Below, one piece after another: positions 9,184-17,445 of a DNA stretch of 43,960 nt (positions within the stretch are counted from its first letter, which is position 1; each line of letters opens with the position of its first letter). The notes beneath the pieces were generated by a model that saw only the letters and a program-made list of their open reading frames with translations, ran no database searches and had not been told where the DNA came from. This stretch comes from Aphanothece hegewaldii CCALA 016 (GTDB taxonomy: Bacteria; Cyanobacteriota; Cyanobacteriia; Cyanobacteriales; Microcystaceae). Made by a program: the position numbers and the translations under genes. The DNA lies in the NCBI RefSeq assembly GCF_003007785.1, contig NZ_PXOH01000037.1, positions 1 through 43,960 of the forward strand. Reading direction: 5' to 3'.

Positions 9184-10038
9184 TCATTGAATCTTGGTCG
9201 GTTTGACCCTCGCTGGAGGCATAGAATTACCTGGGAGCTTCGGATCGGGACGTGTAAACTGGATGCGCGGCGCACTGCTGGCGCGAGACGATGCGAAGGT
9301 GTCTGCTGAAATCGATTCATCTAAATGCCAGTTGGAAAACTCTACCTGATGACGCAGTCTTGATGGATCATCTCGATACACAACGCGGATCTTGCGAGGC
9401 AGTTTGTCGTCTGTGCCGATCCAGATCTGGGCGAAAACCTGGTCATTAGCGATCGCAATCATATCCGTTGTCGTTCCACCAACTACATGGGATTGACCGA
9501 TGTAGAAAGCCTGCTTCAGACCATCGGCAATATCTTGATAGGGATCGGCTACGATCACATCGGTAAAGGGAAAGTAGATCGCAGCTAAGTCGTAGACTGC
9601 CTTCAAAACAGCATCGATTGTAGGCGGAGCGTCGGCCACAGCGACGAGATTTTCGCCAGGTGCATAGGCCATCATCGTCTTGCCGTCGTAATAGAACTCA
9701 GAGGCAGAACCGTCACTAGGTACGATGACCCGAAGCTTGTTCGGTCGCTGTAAGGTCACTTCAGAGAGAGTCGTGTAGACAAGGGGAGGGCCAATTCGAC
9801 TCGGACTCTCATAGGTGGTGATCGCTGTAAAAGTCATCGTGCGGGCAGTGGCCAAACAGCTACTCATCGCCTTCAGGAGAGCGATCGCTTTCGGTTCTAG
9901 CGCTAGATGGGATTCGGTCGTATCCCGTCTGTCACTCGGCGGTTTTTGCTGAACGTTCTCGGCACGTGCGCCCAGAGAAATTAAGAGTCCACTCAACGCG
10001 AGCGAGCAGAGCGGGAATGTAAGCATTAGAAGTCTCAT
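9184..10038 (-). CDS. DUF2092 domain exported protein
   Basis: A predicted periplasmic protein of the DUF2092 family, whose fold is probably related to LolA/LolB-like lipoprotein carriers (family knowledge, not seen directly). Signal peptide from MRLLMLTF to about GARAEN, then ALLKAMSSCLATARTMTF, LQRPNKLRVI, EFYYDGKTMMAYAP and PRKIRVVYRDDPSRLRHQ, the hallmark segments of the family. The ATG at 10038 is chosen because AAAGGTGAT lies just upstream; reading further upstream would run into the neighbouring gene. The gap to the upstream Q-rich gene is 14 bases and to the downstream Gly-rich gene 21, so the three form an operon. The base composition appears more GC-rich than the flanking housekeeping genes. 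Confidence 0.82.
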   Translation of the reverse strand: MRLLMLTFPLCSLALSGLLISLGARAENVQQKPPSDRRDTTESHLALEPKAIALLKAMSSCLATARTMTFTAITTYESPSRIGPPLVYTTLSEVTLQRPNKLRVIVPSDGSASEFYYDGKTMMAYAPGENLVAVADAPPTIDAVLKAVYDLAAIYFPFTDVIVADPYQDIADGLKQAFYIGQSHVVGGTTTDMIAIANDQVFAQIWIGTDDKLPRKIRVVYRDDPSRLRHQVEFSNWHLDESISADTFASSRASSAPRIQFTRPDPKLPGNSMPPARVKPTKIQ

Positions 10039-10052
10039 AATACTCATCACCT

Positions 10053-10379
10053 TTATTGGGGTGGCATAGGTTGCTGCTGTGGTGGCATAGGTTGCTGCAT
10101 GCACTGTCTCAACTGCTGTTTTTGCTGGGGTGAAAGAATTTGATTGATTGCTTCAAGTTTTTGCATCGGGGTGAGATTAGTCTGTTTCTTGACGCTCTCG
10201 ATTGCTTCTAACTGACCGACTTGCACGGTAAGTTGCTTTATGCAATACTCCAGATGCTCTTTGCGAACATTTCCTTGAGGCTGTTGGGGCTGTTGAGCCA
10301 ATGCGTTCAAGGGGGCGATCACCATCAAAAGTTGAGGCAATAATACAAATAAAGGGAAAAATTTTTTTAGGCTGTTCAT
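10053..10379 (-). CDS. Small exported Gln-rich protein
   Basis: A 108-residue protein with signal peptide (hydrophobic core LFVLLPQLLMVIAPL, cleavage after ALA before QQPQ). The mature part is largely helical with two LT/LSPxQ-type segments, LTPMQKLEAINQIL and LSPQQKQQLRQC, which recall the LTxxQ motifs of Spy/CpxP periplasmic chaperone-like proteins; the resemblance is weak. The tail is a duplicated QQPMPPQ. Two cysteines (YCIKQ and RQCMQ) may pair. It is first gene of the operon with DUF2092 and the glycine-rich protein. The function is unknown. Confidence 0.6.
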   Translation of the reverse strand: MNSLKKFFPLFVLLPQLLMVIAPLNALAQQPQQPQGNVRKEHLEYCIKQLTVQVGQLEAIESVKKQTNLTPMQKLEAINQILSPQQKQQLRQCMQQPMPPQQQPMPPQ

Positions 10380-11240
10380 TGCGAACTACTGTACCTCATA
10401 AAATATGATTTTTATTTTGTAAAAATATCTTCATCTTGCATAAAAATTTTGGTAATGTTTTCAATCTGTTGATTTTTTCTTTTAAAAAAGTTGTGAGTCT
10501 TTAGTTTTGACTTCTTACCCACAGAGCGAAATAACTACCTTTTTTTGTTTAAATGCTTAATAGATTTATTAGATAACCATAAGTTTGAGCCTCCTAGAAC
10601 ATTTATTATTAATTTCTCTTTTTAAACAATATACATTTTAGATGTTTACATAAATATTTTTGTTATTTATGTAACAAACTTTAATAATTAAATGTTATTA
10701 AATATTATAAAACGTTGTTGCTTATATAGTAGCTATCCTTTGGTTAAATATTTCTTAATAAAAAACAAAAGGAGATAAAAAGTATAGTAAACAAGGTTTT
10801 TAGACATTTAAGCTATCCAATTATTAAGAAACATAAATCATATTCTTTACCAAAATACATTAAAAAGTAAAGTTTTATTTGGTTATAAAAAAAAATAAAC
10901 TTAAGATAAAAGTAAAGTTAAGAATCTCTAAAATAAAATATCAATTGTCTAAAGCTACTGTAATCTAAATATTTCAGACGAAAGTAATCAAGACAGTGAT
11001 AAAAAAATTGGGTGTGATTCAATCGTAGGTAACACTCGGCGAGGAATTTTTCTTCTCAATAGAGCATTTGTTCTAGGCAGTTAGATTAAGTTAGAGAAAT
11101 AGGAAATAATGGGGAATTCCTGACAATCTCTTGTTATCTGTGAAGAGGCCGCATAAATCAAGCCCCTTCCCTCACTGTCTGTCTAAAATCCCATCAGGGT
11201 CAGAAATTGGCCTCGAAAGATTAACCAGTGTATAAATATT
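10380..11240. other. Long AT-rich intergenic region
   Basis: About 860 bases with no convincing coding frame on either strand. It is strongly AT-rich with runs of A and T and would include the promoter of the minus-strand operon that starts at 10379. The last 130 bases (11100-11230) are less AT-rich and may be remains of a gene, but nothing was recognised. A purine-rich AAAAGGAGATAAAAAG near 10770 looks like a plus-strand ribosome-binding site but no start codon or open frame follows it. Confidence 0.6.
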
Positions 11241-11720
11241 TTAGCGACAGCCAACGACTGAAGCGGTGTAAGTTTTGCCGATGGATTCGATTCCATTAAC
11301 AAATAGATTGACCTGATAGGGTTCATCTTCAGGACGCGGTGTAGCTTCAAGTTTTAAAGGCTTACCTGCTTGAAATTGTACGTCCTGGGAGTTAAAGAAC
11401 TCACCTGTCGTTTGGTCACTGTATTTGAGATACATTCTGATCTCAAAAGGGCCTCCATCATTAGAGTTAATGGTGACGACAAAGCGACGGAATTCGACAT
11501 CTCCTGGAATAGCCCAATCTGTATTCCAGTTATTGCGAGTGACATCAACTCCCACCATTCCTAAAGGACCAGCCGGAATAGTAGGTGGAGAAACTTTCTT
11601 AGTGACTGTATTGTCTTGACTACCCACGACTGGGATGGGGGTACAGGTTTCAGCTTGTACGGGTAAATTAAGACTCAGTATTGAAGCTAAGAGACCAAAA
11701 ATAGTGACACGATAGAACAT
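11241..11720 (-). CDS. Exported protein of unknown function
   Basis: Not recognised. The 159-residue product has a signal peptide (core IFGLLASILSLNL, cleavage near VQAE) and a mature part of alternating beta-strand character with FRRFVVTINSNDGGPFEIRM and YQVNLFVNGI, suggesting a small beta-sandwich. Two cysteines (ETCTP near the N terminus and VVGCR at the C terminus) may close the fold. AGGAG lies seven bases before the ATG, so the start is well supported. It belongs to the same minus-strand set of exported proteins as DUF2092 and DUF1254. Confidence 0.65.
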   Translation of the reverse strand: MFYRVTIFGLLASILSLNLPVQAETCTPIPVVGSQDNTVTKKVSPPTIPAGPLGMVGVDVTRNNWNTDWAIPGDVEFRRFVVTINSNDGGPFEIRMYLKYSDQTTGEFFNSQDVQFQAGKPLKLEATPRPEDEPYQVNLFVNGIESIGKTYTASVVGCR

Positions 11721-11850
11721 AAAAAATCTCCTAAAATAATGATTGGGAAAAGTTTCTGGTTAAAAAAGAAAAATTAGCTGTTTCATTTTTGTGGGTTAAA
11801 TTCCCTATTTTTAGCAAAGATTTGCAATTAAAAGCAGAATTGACTCAGTT

Positions 11851-11918
11851 TTTGCTCTTATAAACGGTTTTGTTGAGTTTTATGTATATTAGAACCTGAG
11901 GGGCAACCCTACAGGAGA
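11851..11918 (-). pseudogene. Internally deleted copy of the 7526-8032 membrane protein gene
   Basis: The bases from 11851 match 7519-7548 (28 of 30 by eye), which is the 3' end of the small membrane protein gene, and then continue directly at 11882 with a match to 8061-8095, its upstream end (ATGTATATTAGAACC and the following bases). About 510 bases between these two blocks are absent here. The simplest reading is a duplicated gene that lost its middle; the alternative is a short mobile-like repeat into which the gene was inserted at 7519-8095. Confidence 0.7.
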
Positions 11919-11955
11919 GGCCGCCTTAATCGGTCATTCAAATCCTCAATACTAT

Positions 11956-13479
11956 TTATTTAACCTGTTGTACCGCCGGAGGCTTCCAAGTGCCAGAACC
12001 AGGAGGAAGGATTGAGGGTGGCTTTTCGTTTGGCCAGTACATACGCATCGTCAGAATAAAGTCACCTTGGGGTGATGGCAACCAATTCGCCTCCTTCTCT
12101 TTCCCTGGGGACTCGTTCTGGAAGTATAGCGTCAAGGAGCCATCGGGATTAAACTTAGGGTTGTCTCTCATGCTGACGGTAAATTTGTTGAGCTTGTTTG
12201 GATAGAACCACCAGCCGCCGTCGTCAAAATACATGGTAATTGACCAAAATCCTTGCACTGGAGGGGTTTGACCCTTGGGAAAAGTCATTGTGTATTGGTT
12301 AGCACCATTGAGTGTCTTGCCGTTGCTATCTACCATCGCCGTAGGATAGACGGCATCTTCTGGCAGATTAGCAGGCCAGCCAACGGCAGCAATGAGCGCA
12401 CGCCCAAGATAGTTGGTACCGTAGCTTCCGGCTGCTGCTGGAATCAGCCAACCGTTTTCGACCTTACCTCCCGTCTTTTGCAGGGCGATGATTTTCTTAA
12501 AGCTGCTCTGAGGAACATTTTTGAGGGCGGCTTGCGCGGCTGGAGAGAGTTTGGTGATGTCAAAAGGTTTCCCTGGAACAAGACCGATCTTGGCCATCTT
12601 GGCTACGATGGGCGCATCTTCTGGTGCTGGCGGTGCGGCACTGCCCATCAGTTTCGCCATCATGTTGAAGTAGGTAGAGATGTCCATTGCGTTGATCACA
12701 TCTTGCGGTTTGTCTGTCATGCTGAAGCCAGGATTTGGATCGACTTTTGGCGGCACAAAGGTATAAGGCTTACCATATGCACTCAAGGGCGTTAACTTAT
12801 ACTGTGCTTGCAGCGCGTTGACGATATTGTAGTCTTGTTCGGTGCCGTCCGCATAGGTACGACCGAGGATGACGAGATAACGTGTCGGTGACTTGATTTG
12901 CTTCATGCCTTTGGGGACTTCGCCTTTCCAGTTTGGGCCAGTAACGAGGAAAGTACCCGCATTCTGTCCAGTAGTACGGCTGCCTGGTGATTCGATCACT
13001 GGCATCCATAGGCTATACATCGGAAACAGGAAATAGCGCGCTCGCCTCTGGCGAGATCCGCTTTGCGGATCGCCCATATCTGGATATGAGAACACCATCG
13101 GCTCAGTCCCCACGTCGAGCCAAGCCAGAGAGTACAGCGTGTCTGCATTAGGGGCCGACACACCGCGATAGTCGCCAGGCGGGTAGCGCTTGACGTTGAC
13201 AAATTGTCCCATCGGTGCACGCAATTCTTCGAGCTTGGGAACATTGGTCATTTGTACGCGGGTGACTTCCGTTGTAATGAGTGAGTAGCCATAGATGTAG
13301 GCTTCTGTGGCTATTTCTACGGCTTCCGCTTCGGTCAGGTTAGCCATCTCAGGAGCCGCGTTCACTGTTTCTGAGATGGTTAGAAAAGATTGATTTTTCC
13401 ACAAGCCAAAACCGACCCATAAAGTTGTAGTTAGTATGGCTGTTAATAAAAAGGATATAAAATGTTTTCGATTCAGCAT
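11956..13479 (-). CDS. DUF1254/DUF1214 domain exported protein
   Basis: A 507-residue protein with an N-terminal hydrophobic signal segment (about 8-28) and two linked domains. DUF1254 spans about 60-190, with EIATEAYIYGYSLITTEVTR, APNADTLYSLAWLDVGTEP and MYSLWMPVIESPGSRT. DUF1214 occupies about the last 120 residues, with the typical GFWSITMYFDDG and WLPSPQGDFILTMRMYWP. The biochemical role is not established; homologues occur in secreted or periplasmic proteins across bacteria, often beside sulfatases. Here an arylsulfatase remnant and a DUF2092 gene are within 6 kb on the same strand. The ribosome-binding site is weak. No disruption of the frame was seen. Confidence 0.9.
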   Translation of the reverse strand: MLNRKHFISFLLTAILTTTLWVGFGLWKNQSFLTISETVNAAPEMANLTEAEAVEIATEAYIYGYSLITTEVTRVQMTNVPKLEELRAPMGQFVNVKRYPPGDYRGVSAPNADTLYSLAWLDVGTEPMVFSYPDMGDPQSGSRQRRARYFLFPMYSLWMPVIESPGSRTTGQNAGTFLVTGPNWKGEVPKGMKQIKSPTRYLVILGRTYADGTEQDYNIVNALQAQYKLTPLSAYGKPYTFVPPKVDPNPGFSMTDKPQDVINAMDISTYFNMMAKLMGSAAPPAPEDAPIVAKMAKIGLVPGKPFDITKLSPAAQAALKNVPQSSFKKIIALQKTGGKVENGWLIPAAAGSYGTNYLGRALIAAVGWPANLPEDAVYPTAMVDSNGKTLNGANQYTMTFPKGQTPPVQGFWSITMYFDDGGWWFYPNKLNKFTVSMRDNPKFNPDGSLTLYFQNESPGKEKEANWLPSPQGDFILTMRMYWPNEKPPSILPPGSGTWKPPAVQQVK

Positions 13480-13503
13480 GGTTTGTTCTCAAAATACAGA
13501 TAA

Positions 13504-14001
13504 TTAATTGACGGTATAACCCCGTCCCTGCATACAAGTTGTCCAAGCCTGATAATAGAGTTGAACAGCGTGTTGTTCTTGAGTAGCCGCTTGGGCAGAG
13601 GCCTGCTGTGCTTGTTCTTCGGCTCGATGTCTGCGGAACAATCCTGCTAAGGCTCCTACTCCTGCTCCGATCGCTGCTCCTTCACCCGCATTACCGCCAA
13701 TAGCACCCCCAACGGCACCTAGAGCCGCCCCTCCTGCTGCTCCTCGAACGGCTCCACCTTGGCTAGGGGGAGATTGTGCAGATTGAGCCGCGAATTGAGC
13801 CGAAAAGGCTGCAGGATCGATTCCTGTTTGTTGTTTCGCCCACGTATAGCAAGCAAAATGATCTTGCTGTTGCTCTTCCACGTTCTGTCCTCGACTTGGA
13901 TAGGCGAAAGGTGGCGACGGTGCTTGCGCTAGGTTTAAATCTGCTTGAAAGAGAATAATTCCTAGAAAACTTAAACCGATTAATTTAGATACTTTCTTCA
14001 T
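13504..14001 (-). CDS. Exported glycine-zipper protein
   Basis: Signal peptide (LIGLSFLGIILFQ, cleavage near NLAQA), a short region with HFACYTWAKQQTGIDPAAF, then an Ala/Gly-rich glycine-zipper segment (about 75-112) of the YMGG/Gly-zipper type, a basic FRRHRAEEQAQQ helix and a C-terminal YYQAWTTCMQGRGYTV. The CYTWAKQQTGxDP and CMQGRGY elements recur in other bacterial glycine-zipper proteins, and their cysteines may pair. These proteins sit in or on the outer membrane; no specific function is known. It is first gene of the operon with DUF1254 (24-base gap), suggesting joint expression. Confidence 0.78.
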   Translation of the reverse strand: MKKVSKLIGLSFLGIILFQADLNLAQAPSPPFAYPSRGQNVEEQQQDHFACYTWAKQQTGIDPAAFSAQFAAQSAQSPPSQGGAVRGAAGGAALGAVGGAIGGNAGEGAAIGAGVGALAGLFRRHRAEEQAQQASAQAATQEQHAVQLYYQAWTTCMQGRGYTVN

Positions 14002-14705
14002 GAAATGCTATTTAATGAGTTTTAGTTTTAATGATTGAGATGGAATGATACGGGAATAATAGAGCCTTGTCAAAAAATCAAGAAAAATATCACAATAGCT
14101 CACAAATATTGCTTTTATTCAATGTTTTGAGCTTTGAAACTCTTTTAAGTTATCTGTTTTGGAGTTATTCAAACCAATAATTTTTAATCGAATTAATTGT
14201 TTATTTTCCTCACAGAAATAGCCTTGATTATTTTTTTTTTGTATGATTTTTTAATTCCAAACCAACCCAACTAAAAAATTTACTTTTCTATAAAGTATAC
14301 AGTACACGTCAAGCACTAAGGATTATATTAAGAAATTTTAAAATATGATGAAGTATAAAAATCATTATTTAGTAACATTACTTAAACAAGATATTAATTA
14401 AAAATATTTGTGTATAATTAAATACAGCAGCTTTCATAAAAATTTGCTTAATATTTCTATCCGTAAGGATTTTGTCGATACTTTGCAATGCCACTAAAGC
14501 CCACATAGCAAGAAGTTGTTTTGTGGTTGAAACAGTAGAGCTTATCGATAAAAGTTATCTCCTCCTTTGAACTAATTCAAATAGTTCTACCTTTTTTACA
14601 AAAAGATTTTTTGCCATTTCGTGCCAAAAAAAAGTTTTTTAAGAAATTTTGTTACATTAAGCTTCTCATAATATTCTTGACGAACAGGTTTTGCTGTTGT
14701 CTTAT
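14002..14705. other. AT-rich intergenic region
   Basis: About 700 bases between the glycine-zipper gene and the coiled-coil gene. Strongly AT-rich with T and A tracts. The part from about 14440 to 14570 reads on the minus strand as a ribosome-binding-site-like AAAGGAGGAG followed by a short frame that opens at ATG 14506 (41 codons, MWALVALQSIDK...). It has no recognisable relative and is left unannotated. No RNA gene was recognised. Confidence 0.5.
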
Positions 14706-15383
14706 TTAGTTGTGTCCATTTCCTTCAGGTAAGTTTTTTGGTGGGGGTTCATCGGGTAAGGAATTTTGCCGAATTTGTGCGCGTCCATTGCGAACGACTC
14801 GCAACATATCGTCTAATTGTTCTTCAAGATGAATTAAAACAGCATCCGCATATTGATCCGCGTCGTTTTGAATGGCTTCGCATTCAGCAAAAGTTTGGTG
14901 ACGAATTTGCTCTAATTCCTGTGTCACACTGCGACGCATCTGCTCAACTTCAGATCGAGTTTGTTGTTGATAGGCCTCACATTCAAGCTGAACTTGCTCA
15001 CGAATTTGACTTGCTTGATACTCCGCTTGTTGAACAATCCCTGTCTGATCTAATATTAAACTAGCTTTTTGTTGAGCAGATTGTACAATTTGTTGAGCAT
15101 AAGCTTCAGCATCGGTTATGATTTCTTGTTCTTTTTCGATAATAGCTATAGCGCGATTTATAGCCTCTGGCACGTTATCGCTAATAAGTTCAAGTTGGTC
15201 AAGAATTTTTCCTTCATCAATAACTGTCCAGCGAGTCATCGGAATATGAAAGCTATCATAAATCATTTCTTGGAGTCGCGCTAACTCCTGATAAACATCT
15301 GGCTCGATCTTATGACTATAGCCAGAATGATTATGATTGGTGGAATCTGCTCCCTTGCGAGAAGATGTGTTTTTACGTGCCAT
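14706..15383 (-). CDS. Coiled-coil protein linked to coaD
   Basis: A 225-residue cytoplasmic protein, largely a long charged/Gln-rich coiled coil (about residues 75-190), preceded by a small N-terminal domain containing YQELARLQEMIYDSFHIPMT. This arrangement, directly downstream of coaD, recurs in cyanobacteria, where it is annotated as DivIVA-like or ATPase-like; a role in division or cell organisation is only inferred. The ATG at 15383 is preferred because upstream in-frame codons overlap the coaD coding end. The C-terminal tail is Pro/Asn-rich. The gap to coaD is about 40 bases, so they are probably co-transcribed. Confidence 0.68.
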   Translation of the reverse strand: MARKNTSSRKGADSTNHNHSGYSHKIEPDVYQELARLQEMIYDSFHIPMTRWTVIDEGKILDQLELISDNVPEAINRAIAIIEKEQEIITDAEAYAQQIVQSAQQKASLILDQTGIVQQAEYQASQIREQVQLECEAYQQQTRSEVEQMRRSVTQELEQIRHQTFAECEAIQNDADQYADAVLIHLEEQLDDMLRVVRNGRAQIRQNSLPDEPPPKNLPEGNGHN

Positions 15384-15423
15384 AGGTAAATTGTTAATTA
15401 GGAGAAGCAAACGATCTCGTACA

Positions 15424-15897
15424 TTAACTGTAATATAGGTGGAGGTCTGATGCCACATTTTCGGGAACTAAATGAGTAACAGAACCACCAAAGCGAGCAA
15501 TTTCTTTGACGACACTACTGCTGAGAAAACTATATTCTTTGTTAGTTGCCAGAAAGACCGTTTCAATACCACTCCAAAGCGTTTTATTAGTATGAGCCAT
15601 TTGTAATTCTTTTTCAAAGTCGGATAATACTCTTAAGCCTCTGAGTAAAACATTGGCTTGTCGTAATTTAGCATATTCTACCGTCAGACCGACAAAACTA
15701 TCAACCTCTACGTTGGGGAGATGTTGGGTACACCAGCGAATTTGTTCGATTCGTTTTTCGACGGAAAAGACGGCTTTTTTTTCAGGATTATAGAGAACAG
15801 CGACCACTACCTGTTCAAACATCTTAACACCTCGTTCGATTACGTCTAGGTGTCCTAATGTTATTGGATCAAAACTACCGGGATAAATAGCAAGCAC
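15424..15897 (-). CDS. coaD: Phosphopantetheine adenylyltransferase
   Basis: Transfers AMP from ATP to 4'-phosphopantetheine to make dephospho-CoA, the fourth step of CoA synthesis, in the cytoplasm. The nucleotidyltransferase signature GSFDPITLGH (residues 7-16) and the second motif EYSFLSSSVVKE (about 121-132) are intact, as are LLRGLRVLSDFEKELQMAHTN typical of CoaD. The length of 157 residues is normal. The start is GTG at 15897; no in-frame ATG lies close upstream. Confidence 0.97.
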   Translation of the reverse strand: MLAIYPGSFDPITLGHLDVIERGVKMFEQVVVAVLYNPEKKAVFSVEKRIEQIRWCTQHLPNVEVDSFVGLTVEYAKLRQANVLLRGLRVLSDFEKELQMAHTNKTLWSGIETVFLATNKEYSFLSSSVVKEIARFGGSVTHLVPENVASDLHLYYS

Positions 15898-15996
15898 TTC
15901 AAAGATGGTGATATTCTAAAAACATTACGAGAGTTATTATTCTGCTTGAGCGAGTCACAAAGCAAGTGGTTACTCTTAAACTTCGGAGATAATAAT

Positions 15997-16179
15997 ATGA
16001 TTGTACTAAAAATTTTGGTAATCGCTGCTGCACTTTTGGTTATTATTAAATTTGCTGCGGCACTTTTGGGTAAGGATAATATCCCAATTTTAAATCAGCT
16101 AGTTACAGTGATTTTGAGTTTGTTCATTACATTTGAGCTATTCAAATTAGGACAAGTCGTGTTAGAAAAGTTTAGTTAA
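15997..16179 (+). CDS. Small two-helix membrane protein
   Basis: Sixty residues with two hydrophobic segments (about 4-20 and 32-48) separated by a short loop LLGKDNIP. The ATG at 15997 is preferred over one 17 codons upstream because GGAG lies eight bases before it. It is transcribed away from coaD. Not recognised beyond being a small membrane protein; related short proteins occur in cyanobacteria. Confidence 0.55.
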   Translation: MIVLKILVIAAALLVIIKFAAALLGKDNIPILNQLVTVILSLFITFELFKLGQVVLEKFS

Positions 16180-16222
16180 AGAGGATTTTAAGTGGGCGAG
16201 TCCCACTTTATTCGTTTTTAAT

Positions 16223-17440
16223 TTAAGGCGAAGGTTGAGGGCTTGGTGTTGGCGGTGAGTTGATTTGAACAATTTTATTAGTAAAATATTCTTCTTTGTA
16301 GCTAATTGATTTGGCTAATTCTAAAGCTTTTTGAAATGAATTTAAGGCTTGAGGTTGATTTTTTTGAATGAGATAAATTTCTCCAATTAGATCATAAGTA
16401 CCCATCAAACCATAATAATCATAACCTCTTTGCTGTACTTTAATTAATTCTTGATAGATTTGTAGAGCTAAATCATATTGTTGACTATTCTCATATAATT
16501 TTCCGAGTTTAGTTAAAGCTTGCCCTGCTGTACCAAATTGTAAAAGTGACCAAGCCAAAGAATAAGCTTCTTGATAGCTTTGGCTGGCTTTTTCGGGTTG
16601 ATTTAACGCCTCATAATCTTCCCCAATCGAGATTTTTAGGTTAGGTAATTCTTGTAATTGTTGATTTTTTAAATAATTAGTTACTAATTCTTCTTTATAT
16701 TTAACAGAATTAGCAGGCTGTAGAATTTCTCGATAAATTTCGGCTAATTTTTGCAGATAAATTCCTTCTTTTAGAGAATCCGATCGCGCTTGTACAATAT
16801 CTAATAATTCTTCATAAATGGGCGCAGCTTTTGGATATTCAAAACGCGATAAATGTAATTCACCAATTTTATTTAATAATTCTTCTTCTGCTACTTTATC
16901 ACCGCTTTGACGAGCATTAGCTAACATCTTTTGATAAATATCTAAAGAATCATCAAGACTATGTAATTCTTGATACGCTTGAGCATAAATCGGTAGGGTT
17001 TCGGGGGTTAATTGTCCTTTGGTTTCTGTATCTACTTGAAGTGTATTAATTCGTTGAGTAAAACTACGAACATCATCGGTTCGATCTCTATTCCAAGCAA
17101 TCGCCCCAACTCGTCCTAATGCGGGGATTTCTTCTTCTATCCCTAGATATCTTCTTAATGCTAATTCTTTATACCAAATGTTAAATGCTTCGGGTTCATT
17201 TCCCGCGTTTAATTGTGCTTGTGCTTCAGCATTCATTTGATCTAATGATTCTCTTAAAAGACGACGTTCTAAAGGTGATAAAGGACGGTTTATTTTAGGT
17301 AAAACTGGATGAGTGACGGGTTGATCGATGGGTGAAGCTGGATAACTTTGGGCGATGGTTTTGTTAATGGTTCCTTCAAGAATTAGTAGGAGTGCTAACA
17401 TCCAACCGATTTTTTTAGTAAATAAAAAAGCAGTTCTCAT
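16223..17440 (-). CDS. Exported tetratricopeptide-repeat protein
   Basis: A 405-residue protein with a signal peptide or membrane anchor (WMLALLLILEGTI, cleavage near TIAQ) and a series of helical TPR-like units from about residue 75 to 390, for example YPKAAPIYEELLDIVQAR, YDLALQIYQELIKVQQRG and PQALNSFQKALELAKS. The ATG at 17440 is five bases after the stop of the dihydroorotase-like gene, so the two form an operon; upstream in-frame codons would overlap that gene. It probably acts as a periplasmic or membrane-bound scaffold; partners are unknown. Confidence 0.85.
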   Translation of the reverse strand: MRTAFLFTKKIGWMLALLLILEGTINKTIAQSYPASPIDQPVTHPVLPKINRPLSPLERRLLRESLDQMNAEAQAQLNAGNEPEAFNIWYKELALRRYLGIEEEIPALGRVGAIAWNRDRTDDVRSFTQRINTLQVDTETKGQLTPETLPIYAQAYQELHSLDDSLDIYQKMLANARQSGDKVAEEELLNKIGELHLSRFEYPKAAPIYEELLDIVQARSDSLKEGIYLQKLAEIYREILQPANSVKYKEELVTNYLKNQQLQELPNLKISIGEDYEALNQPEKASQSYQEAYSLAWSLLQFGTAGQALTKLGKLYENSQQYDLALQIYQELIKVQQRGYDYYGLMGTYDLIGEIYLIQKNQPQALNSFQKALELAKSISYKEEYFTNKIVQINSPPTPSPQPSP

Positions 17441-17445
17441 AATAA

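Noticed and set aside
12253..12795. 180-codon plus-strand frame
   Set aside because: It lies wholly opposite the DUF1254/DUF1214 gene, has no recognisable domain and follows that gene's codon structure.
14383..14506. 41-codon minus-strand frame after a ribosome-binding-site-like AAAGGAGGAG
   Set aside because: The Shine-Dalgarno-like sequence is too far from the ATG, and the product has no recognisable feature.
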